This document shows, one piece after another, positions 8,042 through 17,102 of a stretch of 64,000 nucleotides of DNA. Position 1 is the first letter of the stretch. Each line of letters opens with the position of its first letter. The notes beneath the pieces are model-generated. The model was given only the letters and a program-made list of their open reading frames with translations. It had not been told where the DNA came from and did no database searches. The stretch spans positions 1,979,001 to 2,043,000 of the forward strand of contig NZ_VFPT01000001.1 of NCBI RefSeq assembly GCF_006716865.1. Direction: 5' to 3'. The position numbers were made by a program, and so were the translations under genes. The stretch comes from Roseinatronobacter monicus. Its GTDB lineage: Bacteria > Pseudomonadota > Alphaproteobacteria > Rhodobacterales > Rhodobacteraceae.

Positions 8042-9994
8042 ATGAGTCTGCCCCCTGGTTTTCTGGATGAACTGCGTAATCGTGTTTCGATCTCGTCCGT
8101 TGTCGGGCGCAAGGTCACATGGGACATGCGCAAATCAAATCAGGCCAAGGGCGATTTTTGGGCACCCTGCCCGTTTCATCAGGAAAAATCTGCATCATTC
8201 CATGTCGATGATCGCAAAGGGTTTTATTACTGCTTCGGCTGCCACGCGAAGGGCGACACGCTGAAATTTCTATGCGAGACCGAGAATATGGGCTTCATGG
8301 AAGCGGTTGAGGTGATGGCCCGCGAGGCAGGCATGACCATGCCCGCACGCGACCCGCGTGCCGCAGAAAAAGCCGACCGCCTGAGCGAGTTGGCCGAGGT
8401 CATGGACGGGGCTGCAAGGTTCTTTCGCGCACAGCTTAATTCCAGTGCGGCGACAGCGGCGCGCGAATATCTGCGCGGGCGCGGACTGGATGCGCAAACG
8501 CTGGAGCGCTTCGAGATCGGGTTTGCGCCTGACGCGCGGCACACGCTTTGGGCCCATTTGACTGGCGCAGGCGTCAGCCCTGACAAGATTGTCGAGGCAG
8601 GGCTGGCCATCGCGCCCGATGACGGGGGCAAACCCTACGACCGGTTCCGTGGCCGCATCATCTTTCCCATTCGTGACACGCGGGGGCGCTGTATCGCTTT
8701 CGGGGGGCGCGCGATGGACCCGAATGCGCGCGCAAAATACCTCAACTCGCCCGAGACGCCGCTCTTTGACAAGGGGCGCTCGCTGTACAATGCCGGCCCT
8801 GCGCGGGCGGCAACCGGCAAGGACACGCCCCTGATCGTGGCCGAAGGGTATATGGATGTCATTGCGCTGGTCGAAGCGGGGTTCACAGCAGCCGTGGCCC
8901 CCTTGGGCACAGCGATCACCGGAGACCAGTTGCGCATGATCTGGCGCATTTCCCCCGAACCGATCATCGCCCTCGACGGCGACAGTGCAGGGTTGCGTGC
9001 GGGCTATCGGCTGATGGACCTTGCGCTGCCGCTGCTCAGCCCCGAGCAATCCTTGCGGTTTTGCCTGCTGCCCGAGAAAATGGACCCCGATGATGTGTTG
9101 CGCGCAGGCGGCACAGGCGCGATGCGCAAGCTTGTCGATGGGGCTTTGCCGCTGGTGCAACTGTTGTGGCAACGTGAGACGGAAGCACAGGTTTTTGACA
9201 GCCCGGAACGGCGCGCGGCGCTGGACAACCGCCTGCGCGGGGCGCTGGACAAAATCGCGGACAAAAGCCTGCGCAGCCATTACGCCGAAGAATTGCGTCG
9301 GCTGCAATTCGCATTCTTCAAACCAAAGCGCGCGAAACAAACGCCGTGGAGTCCGTCCATGCGCGGCAGCGGCAAGCGCTTTGAAGCGCCACCCGCCCAC
9401 GCCCTTCAGGCAACGCGCGCCACATTACTGGCCAATGGCGACAGCGCAGATATTGCCGAGCGTATGCGCGAAGAGATCATCTTGGCGATTTTGCTAACGC
9501 ACCCTGCCCTACGAGATATGTTCATGACCGATCTGGAACGCGCCGAGATGCGCACCACAGGCCATGAAACCCTGCGGCAGGCCTTGCTGGCACTCCCGCA
9601 GAAACACCTGTCAGACCATGCGCTGCCCGACACCCTGCCCGAAGCCGCCCGCCTAGAGGCCGAGCGCATCATGGAGTTGGGCCATGTCCGTATCGCGCCC
9701 CCGGTGCGCAACCACGATGATGATGAGTTTGCACGCAAATGCCTTGAAGAAGAATTTGCCAAACTGTTCTCGCGCCGTGGTGTCGCGGTGGAGTTGCGCG
9801 AAGCAACAGAAGACATGGCCGAGCTGGCAGATGAGGGGCTGACATGGCGGCTGCGTCAGGCTGCGGAATCGCGCAATCGCGCCGAGCGGTCGCGCCTGTC
9901 AGACTCCGCTGATCTGGGCGAAGATCGCGCGGCACTTTCGGGGGAATTGCAGCGTCTGATCGAATCAGAAGTATGGGTTAAACGAAAAAAGTGA
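8042..9994 (+). CDS. dnaG: DnaG, DNA primase
   Basis: A 650-residue primase. It has the N-terminal CHC2 zinc-binding domain (CPFHQEKSASFHVD, YYCFGCHAKGD), the RNA polymerase core with GRIIFPIRDTRGRCIAFGGRAM and FDKGRSLYNA, the TOPRIM motif VAEGYMDVIAL followed by ALDGDSAGL, and a long C-terminal DnaB-interaction region. It synthesises RNA primers at the replication fork. It sits 160 bp upstream of rpoD, the classic dnaG-rpoD macromolecular-synthesis pair. Confidence 0.97.
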   Translation: MSLPPGFLDELRNRVSISSVVGRKVTWDMRKSNQAKGDFWAPCPFHQEKSASFHVDDRKGFYYCFGCHAKGDTLKFLCETENMGFMEAVEVMAREAGMTMPARDPRAAEKADRLSELAEVMDGAARFFRAQLNSSAATAAREYLRGRGLDAQTLERFEIGFAPDARHTLWAHLTGAGVSPDKIVEAGLAIAPDDGGKPYDRFRGRIIFPIRDTRGRCIAFGGRAMDPNARAKYLNSPETPLFDKGRSLYNAGPARAATGKDTPLIVAEGYMDVIALVEAGFTAAVAPLGTAITGDQLRMIWRISPEPIIALDGDSAGLRAGYRLMDLALPLLSPEQSLRFCLLPEKMDPDDVLRAGGTGAMRKLVDGALPLVQLLWQRETEAQVFDSPERRAALDNRLRGALDKIADKSLRSHYAEELRRLQFAFFKPKRAKQTPWSPSMRGSGKRFEAPPAHALQATRATLLANGDSADIAERMREEIILAILLTHPALRDMFMTDLERAEMRTTGHETLRQALLALPQKHLSDHALPDTLPEAARLEAERIMELGHVRIAPPVRNHDDDEFARKCLEEEFAKLFSRRGVAVELREATEDMAELADEGLTWRLRQAAESRNRAERSRLSDSADLGEDRAALSGELQRLIESEVWVKRKK

Positions 9995-10155
9995 CCGAAT
10001 CGCGACATCAGCGCACAGTTCAGTGCGCAAAAATGCAGGGGGGAACTAGAAAATCACCTCCGGCTTGCCTAGATAGCATGGTGTAGGGCCAAGATTCGGG
10101 CGATTCGTCGTACTGATTCGTGCATTGTCCTGCCCAAGCAGTTTCGGGAGCTTCC

Positions 10156-12150
10156 ATGGCCGCTAAAGACACTGACGAGACACGCATCGAAGATCAGGAA
10201 AATGAAGCTGGGCAGACTGTCAGCCAAGCGTCCATCAAGAAGATGATCGGGCAGGCCAAAGAGCGTGGCTTCATAACATACGAACAACTCAATCAGGCGC
10301 TGCCGCCCGATCAGGTTGCCTCCGAACAAATCGAAGATGTGATGTCCATGCTCTCGGAGATGGGCATCAACATCATTGAAGATGATGACGACGCGGACGA
10401 ACCCGAGACCAAGACCGGTGAATTGGTCGAAGTCGGCGGCACACGCGATGTCACAGTCTCGACCAGCGCCAGCGAGGAGAAGCTGGACCGCACGGACGAT
10501 CCTGTGCGTATGTATCTGCGCGAGATGGGCTCGGTTGAATTGCTGTCGCGCGAAGGCGAGATTGCGATTGCAAAGCGGATCGAGGCCGGGCGCAACACGA
10601 TGATTCTGGGCTTGTGCGAAAGCCCTCTCACATTTCAGGCGATCACTATCTGGCGCGACGAACTTCTGAGCGAAGACGTGTTGTTGCGCGACGTGATCGA
10701 CTTGGAGACCACTTTCGGCAATGCGATGGAAGATGACGAGGATGGTATTCCCGTCACTGAAGGGCTGGCCGGTGCCGGTCAGGCCGCCAAACCAGAGCGG
10801 AGCGCCGAGCCTGAGCTTGATGCCGATGGCAACCCGATCCAGAAAGCCGATGACGACGACGAGGATGACGACCAGTCAAACCTCTCGCTTGCGGCGATGG
10901 AAGCCGCGCTCAAGCCACGTGTTCTTGAAACACTGGACCGGATTGCGCATGACTTCGACCTGCTCTCACAGATGCAGGAACTGCGTATGAACGCCACCTT
11001 GGTGGAGCAGGGGCGCTTCTCGGAAACGCAGGAGCAGACATATCAGAAGCTCCGCGCCGAGATTGTCGAGTTGGTGAATTCGCTTCACCTGCACAACAAC
11101 CGCATCGAAGCGCTCGTCGACCAGCTTTACGGGATCAACAAGCGTATCATGTCGATCGACAGCGCCATGGTAAAACTGGCGGATCAGGCGCGCATCAACC
11201 GGCGCGAGTTCATCGAGTCCTACCGCGGCTCGGAACTTGACCCGACTTGGTGCGACCGTATGGCCGAAAAGCCCGGTCGCGGCTGGCAGGCGCTCATGGA
11301 CCGCTCGCGCGACAAGGTCGAGGAATTGCGCGCCGACATGGCGCAGGTGGGTCAGTATATCGGCGTGGATATTAACGAATTCCGCCGTTTTGTCGGTCAG
11401 GTCCAAAAGGGTGAAAAAGAAGCCCGTCAGGCCAAGAAGGAAATGATCGAGGCAAACCTGCGGCTGGTAATCTCGATTGCCAAGAAATACACCAATCGCG
11501 GCTTGCAGTTCCTTGATCTTATTCAAGAAGGCAATATCGGCCTGATGAAGGCCGTGGACAAGTTTGAATACCGTCGCGGCTATAAGTTCAGTACATATGC
11601 GACATGGTGGATTCGTCAGGCCATCACTCGCTCTATTGCAGATCAGGCCCGCACAATCCGCATTCCTGTTCACATGATCGAAACGATCAACAAGCTTGTG
11701 CGCACCGGTCGTCAGATGCTGCACGAAATCGGGCGCGAACCCACATCCGAGGAATTGGCAGAAAAGTTGCAAATGCCACTGGATAAAGTGCGCAAGGTGA
11801 TGAAGATCGCCAAAGAGCCGATTTCACTGGAAACCCCTATCGGGGATGAAGAAGACAGCCAGTTGGGCGATTTCATCGAGGATAAAAACGCGCTTCTGCC
11901 GCTTGATTCCGCCATTCAGGACAACCTGCGCGAAACGACCACCCGCGTCCTGTCATCCCTCACGCCGCGCGAAGAGCGCGTCCTTCGGATGCGTTTCGGG
12001 ATCGGGATGAACACGGATCACACGCTGGAAGAGGTTGGACAACAATTCAGCGTCACGCGTGAACGGATTCGCCAGATCGAGGCCAAGGCGTTGCGCAAGC
12101 TTAAGCACCCTTCACGCTCGCGCAAGTTGCGCAGCTTTTTGGACCAATAG
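10156..12150 (+). CDS. rpoD: RpoD, primary sigma factor sigma-70
   Basis: A 664-residue primary sigma factor. Region 1.1 ([25 protein letters not shown]), region 1.2 ([22 protein letters not shown]), an acidic non-conserved insert with a DDDDEDDDQ run near residue 235, region 2 ([19 protein letters not shown] and [17 protein letters not shown]), region 3 ([12 protein letters not shown]) and region 4 ([17 protein letters not shown]) are all intact. The ATG at 10156 follows CGGGAG; the ORF continues upstream to 10120 but without similarity. Transcription ends at a perfect hairpin at 12158. Confidence 0.97.
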   Translation: MAAKDTDETRIEDQENEAGQTVSQASIKKMIGQAKERGFITYEQLNQALPPDQVASEQIEDVMSMLSEMGINIIEDDDDADEPETKTGELVEVGGTRDVTVSTSASEEKLDRTDDPVRMYLREMGSVELLSREGEIAIAKRIEAGRNTMILGLCESPLTFQAITIWRDELLSEDVLLRDVIDLETTFGNAMEDDEDGIPVTEGLAGAGQAAKPERSAEPELDADGNPIQKADDDDEDDDQSNLSLAAMEAALKPRVLETLDRIAHDFDLLSQMQELRMNATLVEQGRFSETQEQTYQKLRAEIVELVNSLHLHNNRIEALVDQLYGINKRIMSIDSAMVKLADQARINRREFIESYRGSELDPTWCDRMAEKPGRGWQALMDRSRDKVEELRADMAQVGQYIGVDINEFRRFVGQVQKGEKEARQAKKEMIEANLRLVISIAKKYTNRGLQFLDLIQEGNIGLMKAVDKFEYRRGYKFSTYATWWIRQAITRSIADQARTIRIPVHMIETINKLVRTGRQMLHEIGREPTSEELAEKLQMPLDKVRKVMKIAKEPISLETPIGDEEDSQLGDFIEDKNALLPLDSAIQDNLRETTTRVLSSLTPREERVLRMRFGIGMNTDHTLEEVGQQFSVTRERIRQIEAKALRKLKHPSRSRKLRSFLDQ

Positions 12151-12157
12151 ATCAGTA

Positions 12158-12188
12158 CTGATGCTGTTTGCGACACAAACAGCATCAG
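12158..12188 (+). terminator. hairpin terminator of rpoD
   Basis: A perfect 13-bp stem (CTGATGCTGTTTG and its complement) with the loop CGACA starts 8 bases after the rpoD stop. It is followed by a C run and a short A/T tract (CCCCCCAAATTTTTG), so the T-tract is delayed. The position and stem strength argue for an rpoD terminator. Confidence 0.75.
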
Positions 12189-12379
12189 ACCCCCCAAATT
12201 TTTGCCTTAAAGCTAGACCCAAGCAAAACAATTGGGTATCAAGAATTCAGGGTACATATTTTGCATCCTGAATTCATGTGAAAGCAATATTTCGCTTTCA
12301 GCAGTGTTGTGTATGTTAATTTGCTTTTGCGCATCCAAAAAAGGGGTGGTCGTGGACGTTTCAGAAATTTTTAGAGCTA

Positions 12380-13518
12380 TACTCCGAGTCCTGTGGAACC
12401 CGAGTTTTGCTTGACGGTTCGGTTTGATTGGATTCTGATGGGTTCATGCGTATTGAGCCGAAATTCCTGACATCTTCAGAACGTGCTGAGCTGATGTCCT
12501 GTGTGCGACGCCATCGCGAGGATCACGGTGTTGCGCGTCGCGCCAATGCGATTTTGCTGCTGGATGAGGGCAAATCCTGCCAACTGATCGCCGAATTTCT
12601 TTACCTTGACGATGATACGGTTCGTCTTTGGTACAAGGCTTACCGCGAAGGGGGCTGGGACCTCCTATCCACTGATGGATGGAAGGGCGGTCAATCCCGG
12701 ATGACCTCGGCTCAGGAGGCCGAACTCAGCGCGTGGCTGGAGGATCGTTTTTGTCGTTCGACGACCGAGGTCCGGGCCCATATCTCCGCGACGTATGGCT
12801 TGGAGTATTCCCATTCTGGCTGCATCAAGCTTCTGACGCGTCTGGGGTTTGAGTATCGCAAGCCGAAGGGACTTCCGCGCGTTGCGCCTGCCGCAGCACA
12901 AGCCGCCTTCATCGAGATGTATCAGCGCTTGCTGAACGAGTTGGGGGCTGATGAAGCTGTCTATTTCGCAGATGCCGTGCATCCGGAGTATCAGACGAAA
13001 CCGGCTTATGGTTGGGTGAAGGCCGGGACAAATCCTGCCGTGCAGACCACAGCAGGGCGTGGGCGTGTGAACATCCATGGTGCACTGAACTTGGAAACAT
13101 TCGATTTGTCGTTTGTCGAGCCGATTACGGTAGACGGGATCAGCGCTGTCCAGCTCTTGGCCAAAATCGAGGCATCCAACCCTTACAAGCGCCTCATCCA
13201 CGTGATCTGGGACAACGCGGCGTATCATAAAGGGCAAGAGGTGCGAGACTTCCTTGCAAGGCCGGACTGCCGCATCCACTTGATCCCATTGCCGCCATAT
13301 TGCCCACATCTCAACCCGATTGAACGATTGTGGGCCGTCATGCACCGCTGTGTCACACACAATCAGTATTATCCCACGCAAAAGCAATTTGCCGATGCGA
13401 TACTCGCATTTTTTCGAAAAACCCTCCCCAACGAATGGCGGAGCTTCCGCGACACCATCTCCGACAACTTCCGTGTCATCTCACACGACAATTTTCGGGT
13501 TTTCGCGTAAGGCGGGTA
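12380..13518 (+). mobile_element. IS630-family insertion sequence (single-ORF type), about 1139 bp
   Basis: The ends were placed from the interrupted XRE gene: TA at 12378-12379 and TA at 13519-13520 flank the insertion, and joining them on one TA restores the reading frame. The two ends share TAC at the tips and an internal AACCCGA at the same distance from the tip (12397 on the left; the same offset on the complementary right end), so the terminal inverted repeats are imperfect. TA target duplication is the rule for IS630/Tc1-mariner elements. This element differs from the two IS630 copies near 57 and 59 kb. Confidence 0.85.
12446..13510 (+). CDS. IS630-family transposase
   Basis: A 354-residue intact transposase. 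Residues up to about 125 form an HTH region (ARRANAILLLDEGKSCQLIAEFLYLDDDTVRLWYKAY). The DDE catalytic core follows with DAVHPEYQTK for the first Asp, HVIWDNAAYHKG for the second and the family signature YCPHLNPIERLWAVMH for the Glu. It is full length with no internal stop, so the element may be active. The ATG at 12446 is preferred; a TTG at 12428 would add six residues. Confidence 0.92.
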   Translation: MRIEPKFLTSSERAELMSCVRRHREDHGVARRANAILLLDEGKSCQLIAEFLYLDDDTVRLWYKAYREGGWDLLSTDGWKGGQSRMTSAQEAELSAWLEDRFCRSTTEVRAHISATYGLEYSHSGCIKLLTRLGFEYRKPKGLPRVAPAAAQAAFIEMYQRLLNELGADEAVYFADAVHPEYQTKPAYGWVKAGTNPAVQTTAGRGRVNIHGALNLETFDLSFVEPITVDGISAVQLLAKIEASNPYKRLIHVIWDNAAYHKGQEVRDFLARPDCRIHLIPLPPYCPHLNPIERLWAVMHRCVTHNQYYPTQKQFADAILAFFRKTLPNEWRSFRDTISDNFRVISHDNFRVFA

Positions 13519-13894
13519 TAATCTTTTGCAACTCTTAAAAGACAGAAAGATCTCCGCAGCATCGGTATCTCGTAAGGCCGGGCTTAACATTCGAGCTGTG
13601 AAAGACATAGAAGAGCGGCGCGCGAAGAGCCCGCGAATCATAACAGTTATCAAGCTGGCAGAAGCGTTAGAAGTTCCCGCGCAAGATCTGCTCGGATTGG
13701 CAAAATGTCACTGCGCTGCCACAGATGATCTGAGCGATGCTGTGCAGTTTTTCTCGACACTTCCGACAGAGCAGCGCGAGCTTCTGGTCACTGCCATGCG
13801 TCAATTGGTCAATGCCGTGAATAAAGAACCAACTGCACCCGCGCCAACTCAACCCTCAGTTACGCCTTCTCGCATGTCGCCCGACACGCTCTGA

Positions 13895-14124
13895 TAGCAT
13901 AGTTATTGTTTTATTTCTTATACTTATCAACACACCATATGAATAGATGTGGTGGCTTGATATGTTTTGTAGTTCCGGCTACGCTCTCCTTATAGGTGTA
14001 GGCGCGTTTTCCATGATGAACTCCCCGTTAAATTAAAACAAACCCTTGACCATGAGAAGTTTCTCGCGCAGTGTATCCCTATGGTTGTATCGTCCTAGCT
14101 GGGCATAACCTAAGGGTGAAATAG
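13895..14124. other. AT-richer intergenic stretch
   Basis: This 230-bp gap between the split XRE gene and the receiver-like gene is visibly richer in A and T than its surroundings. I see no gene in it. A plausible promoter for the downstream gene lies near CCTTGACC (about 14045), and TAAGGGTGAAATAG just before 14125 supplies the ribosome site. No tRNA or clear attachment site was seen. Confidence 0.4.
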
Positions 14125-14538
14125 ATGTTGCACGAAGCCAAAATCTTTTGCGAGCCACGCGTTCCTGCTTTCACGGGCAACGCCATAGCGTTCATGCCCT
14201 ATTCAGATGAAGCGCGCGACATTCAAGACTGGGCCTATGAGCAGCGGCACATAAATGTGATGGTGCTGGCATATTGCCCAGAAACCCTTGCCTGGTTGGG
14301 CGAAAAGAAAGCCGAGTTTGACGTGATCATCGTCGATGTGGACCATGTAGGCGGCGTTCACGCTGCGATTGATCTGTGTCTTGGCATCCGCAAATCGCGG
14401 CCCAACAGCCGGATCATCCTGCTCTCGGCCGAGACGGAACGTGATGATTTTGGATCAGAGCGGCTGGCGATTTGTGATGGCACGCTCAGAAAACCTGTAA
14501 GCCACAGCCGATTCGTTGACGCGTTGACCACACACTGA
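14125..14538 (+). CDS. stand-alone response-regulator receiver-like protein
   Basis: A 137-residue protein resembling a degenerate CheY-type receiver. FDVIIVDVDHVGG would hold the phospho-acceptor Asp at the end of strand 3, IILLSAE the conserved Thr/Ser, and LRKPVS the conserved Lys. The acidic pair expected after strand 1 is not obvious (VMVLAYCPETLAW). There is no output domain and no adjacent kinase. It could be a phospho-relay or partner-binding protein; function unknown. It lies in the accessory patch next to the IS-disrupted XRE gene. Confidence 0.65.
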   Translation: MLHEAKIFCEPRVPAFTGNAIAFMPYSDEARDIQDWAYEQRHINVMVLAYCPETLAWLGEKKAEFDVIIVDVDHVGGVHAAIDLCLGIRKSRPNSRIILLSAETERDDFGSERLAICDGTLRKPVSHSRFVDALTTH

Positions 14539-14608
14539 CAGCCCAAAGGGGAAGTGATCCGTCGCTGAAAACGCGATCAGAACTCACGGTTTGGTAAAAT
14601 TATCGAAA

Positions 14609-14635
14609 AAAGCGCAGGATCGTGTCCTGCGCTTT
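14609..14635 (-). terminator. Rho-independent terminator of the TCA block
   Basis: An 11-bp stem AAAGCGCAGGA/TCCTGCGCTTT with the loop TCGTG. On the minus strand it is followed by a run of seven T residues, directly downstream of the GlcG/HbpS gene, so it probably ends the lpd-side transcript. On the plus strand the tail is weaker, but it may also terminate the receiver-like gene. Confidence 0.8.
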
Positions 14636-14641
14636 GTTAAT

Positions 14642-15064
14642 TTATGCTTCTGCATCCAGTCCAGCAGCCTGCGCACCGGCCAAGGCAGCATCCGCATCAT
14701 TGTCAGAACTGTCGCCCGTCACACCAATCGCACCGATCACAGCGCCGTCCTGACGCAACAAGACACCGCCCGGCACCGGGACAACCTGTCCGCCATAAAC
14801 CCCATTCACTGCGGCCATGAAATAGGCCTGCGCTTCAGCGCGGGCCATTTGCGCGCGGCCTGCCATGCCCAGCATAACAGCGCCATATGCCTTGCCCTGC
14901 GCGATCGCAAACCGTCCCGGTGCGGCCCCATCTTCGCGCTCGAACGCCAGAACATGCCCCCCTGCGTCCAGCACTACGACGGAAAGCGGCTTCAAGCCCA
15001 TTTCGCGCCCTTTGTTGCGCGTTGCTGCGATGAGTGTTCGGGCCTGATCAAGCGAAAGTGTCAT
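14642..15064 (-). CDS. GlcG/HbpS family haem-binding protein
   Basis: A 140-residue protein typical of the GlcG/HbpS (DUF336) family: LSLDQARTLIAATRNKGREMG, SVVVLDAGGHVLAFEREDGA, and a C-terminal VVPVPGGVLLRQDGAVIGAIGVTGDSSDNDADAA. Family members bind haem or cobalamin-like ligands, or are of unknown function in glycolate operons. It is cytosolic, with no signal peptide. It is the last gene of the minus-strand block, about 90 bp after lpd, and is followed by a terminator. Confidence 0.88.
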   Translation of the reverse strand: MTLSLDQARTLIAATRNKGREMGLKPLSVVVLDAGGHVLAFEREDGAAPGRFAIAQGKAYGAVMLGMAGRAQMARAEAQAYFMAAVNGVYGGQVVPVPGGVLLRQDGAVIGAIGVTGDSSDNDADAALAGAQAAGLDAEA

Positions 15065-15156
15065 AGGTCATCCTTCAGTCAGTGTTTGGCAAGCGCCAGA
15101 TGAAATTCGGGGGCCAGGCACCACTTGCCCGCCACCCGCAAAGACTAGGTATCACA

Positions 15157-16542
15157 TCAGGCGTGGATTGCGCCATCGCCACAGGCCAATGCCGCCTCGC
15201 GCACGGCTTCGGAATAGGTCGGGTGTGCGTGGCAGGTGCGCGCCAGATCTTCGGCGGCAGCACCAAATTCCATTGCCACACAAATCTCATGGATCAGGTC
15301 GCCCGCGTATGGGCCAATAATATGCGCGCCCAGAATCCGGTCAGTTTCCTTGTCAGCAAGAATTTTGACAAAGCCGTCACCGGCAAAATTCGCCTTGGCG
15401 CGGCCATTGCCCATAAAGCTGAATTTGCCGACCTTATAGGCACGCCCGGCCTCTTTCAGGGTGTCTTCACTCTCGCCGACCGACGCAACTTCTGGCCATG
15501 TATAGATCACACCGGGGATAACACCGTAATTCACATGCCCCGCTTGACCGGCCAGAATTTCAGCAACCGCCATGCCTTCGTCTTCGGCCTTGTGGGCCAG
15601 CATCGGCCCCTCGATCACATCGCCAATTGCATAGACACCATCGACGCTGGTCTTGTAATGCGCGTCGGTTGCGATCTGCCCGCGCTCGGTCATCTTGATG
15701 CCCAGATCCGCCAGACCCAGCCCATCGACAAAGGGGCGGCGTCCGGTGGAGAGCAGCACAGTGTCGGCCTCCACCGTGTGTTCACTGTCATCTTTGCGCA
15801 GCTTATAGGTCACCTTGGCCTTGGTCTTGGTCGCGGTGGCAGATTGTACAGCCGCGCCCAGAATGAACGTCATGCCCTGTTTGGCCAGCAAGCGCTGGAA
15901 TGTCTTGGCGACTTCGGCATCATTGCCGGGAATGATGCGGTCCAGATATTCGACCACGGTCACTTCGGACCCCAGACGCGCAAAGACGGACCCCATTTCC
16001 AGCCCGATCACACCTGCACCAATGACAATCAGCTTTTTGGGAATCTTGCCCAACTCCAGCGCCCCGGTCGAAGTGACGATGATTTTCTCGTCCACCTCAA
16101 CGCCTTTCAGCGGGCTGGATTCCGAGCCAGAGGCAATGACGATCTTCTTGCCCTCATAGCTCTGTTCGCCAACCTGCACCTTGCCGGGGCCAGTGATTTT
16201 TGCCCAGCCCTTGATCCAGTCGACCTTGTTCTTCTTGAACAGGAATTCTATCCCTTTGGTGTTCTGGCCGATCACATCCGCCTTGTAGCCCAGCATCTTT
16301 TTCCAATCGACCTTGGGCTTGGCCCCGGTCAGGCCCATGGCCTCAAAGTTATGCTCGGCCTCATGCAGGCTGTGGGTCGCGTGCAGCAGCGCCTTGGACG
16401 GGATGCAGCCCACATTCAGGCAGGTGCCGCCAAGTGTTTCGCGCCCCTCGACACAGGCCACTTTCAGCCCCAGTTGCGCTGCACGAATGGCACAAACATA
16501 GCCGCCCGGACCAGAGCCGATAATGATAAGGTCGTAGGACAT
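15157..16542 (-). CDS. lpdA: Dihydrolipoyl dehydrogenase (E3)
   Basis: A 461-residue flavoprotein disulfide reductase. FAD motif [20 protein letters not shown], redox-active disulfide [16 protein letters not shown] motif [18 protein letters not shown], second FAD motif [20 protein letters not shown] and the C-terminal His-Glu dyad in [10 protein letters not shown] are all present. It reoxidises the lipoyl groups of E2. Its place downstream of sucA and sucB marks it as the E3 of the 2-oxoglutarate dehydrogenase complex. Confidence 0.97.
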   Translation of the reverse strand: MSYDLIIIGSGPGGYVCAIRAAQLGLKVACVEGRETLGGTCLNVGCIPSKALLHATHSLHEAEHNFEAMGLTGAKPKVDWKKMLGYKADVIGQNTKGIEFLFKKNKVDWIKGWAKITGPGKVQVGEQSYEGKKIVIASGSESSPLKGVEVDEKIIVTSTGALELGKIPKKLIVIGAGVIGLEMGSVFARLGSEVTVVEYLDRIIPGNDAEVAKTFQRLLAKQGMTFILGAAVQSATATKTKAKVTYKLRKDDSEHTVEADTVLLSTGRRPFVDGLGLADLGIKMTERGQIATDAHYKTSVDGVYAIGDVIEGPMLAHKAEDEGMAVAEILAGQAGHVNYGVIPGVIYTWPEVASVGESEDTLKEAGRAYKVGKFSFMGNGRAKANFAGDGFVKILADKETDRILGAHIIGPYAGDLIHEICVAMEFGAAAEDLARTCHAHPTYSEAVREAALACGDGAIHA

Positions 16543-16625
16543 GTGAGGTGTCTCCCTTGGTCAGCGGTGGCCAGACAGTTTGTCGTGTCGCGCAGGCACC
16601 GCGTAAATATGACAAAAATGAAGGA

Positions 16626-17024
16626 TCAGGGCAGGATTGCAACCACCAGTATAATCAAAGTGGACAAAAACCCCACCGCCCAGATCAGCGACCGCCATGG
16701 GTTTAACCCGTAAGCATAGGCCGGGATATAGAGGATACGCGCGATCAGATAGGCATAGGCACAGGCAGCCGTCAAACCGCTGGACTGCCCCGAGACGCTG
16801 ATGACCATGACCGCAATGCCAAACAGGATCAGCCCCTCAAAGTGGTTGTTCAGCGCGCGTTGCAATCGGGCCGTGCGCTTGGACATCGGCTTGTCCGGGG
16901 CATAGTCGCGGCTGCCGCCCGTGTAGCGGGTGCCCAGCTCCAGATTGGCCGGAAGCGCGAACAGGATAAACTGCACCATTTGCAGGAGTGCGGCCAAGGT
17001 GAGGGCTGTGAGTTCGGGGGTCAT
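16626..17024 (-). CDS. MAPEG family membrane protein
   Basis: A 132-residue protein with about four hydrophobic segments and the MAPEG signature RLQRALNNHFEGLILFG, plus YLIARILYIPAYAYG. MAPEG proteins include glutathione transferases and related membrane enzymes; bacterial members are mostly uncharacterised. The ATG at 17024 is preferred because GGAGG lies 5 bases upstream; an ATG at 17036 would place that site inside the gene. It lies between sucB and lpd in the TCA block, and seems to be a passenger in that operon. Confidence 0.85.
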   Translation of the reverse strand: MTPELTALTLAALLQMVQFILFALPANLELGTRYTGGSRDYAPDKPMSKRTARLQRALNNHFEGLILFGIAVMVISVSGQSSGLTAACAYAYLIARILYIPAYAYGLNPWRSLIWAVGFLSTLIILVVAILP

Positions 17025-17102
17025 GAGGGCCTCCATCTCGCACTCAGGTTTGCGTCTATTGATCGGGTGCGCACTCTGCGCGCACCCTGTGGGCCAACTG
17101 GC

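Larger units (their letters stand above)
12346..13894 (+). pseudogene. XRE/HTH_3 transcriptional regulator gene split by an IS630 element
   Basis: The 3' fragment at 13521-13894 codes for a helix-turn-helix regulator (LKDRKISAASVSRKAGLNIRAVKDIE, KSPRIITVIKLAEALEVP) plus a C-terminal extension. The 5' fragment at 12346-12379 begins with GTG after AAAAAAGGGG and reads VVVDVSEIFRA. If the element 12380-13518 and one TA copy are removed, the frame continues as SEIFRANLLQLLKDRK without a stop, giving about 135 residues. The fused protein fits a phage-repressor-like family well. The remaining 3' frame could only be expressed from a TTG at 13526, lacking the first helix, so the gene is probably inactive. 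Confidence 0.85.

Noticed and set aside
12380..13518. Third copy of the IS630 found at 57 and 59 kb
   Set aside because: The transposase is a single ORF with different sequence (YFADAVHPEY versus LVCLDETSKQL) and the ends differ; it is another element of the same family.
15082..16713. 543-codon plus-strand frame antisense to lpd
   Set aside because: It mirrors the codon bias of lpdA. The minus strand carries every flavin, NAD and disulfide motif of E3, while the plus frame shows none.
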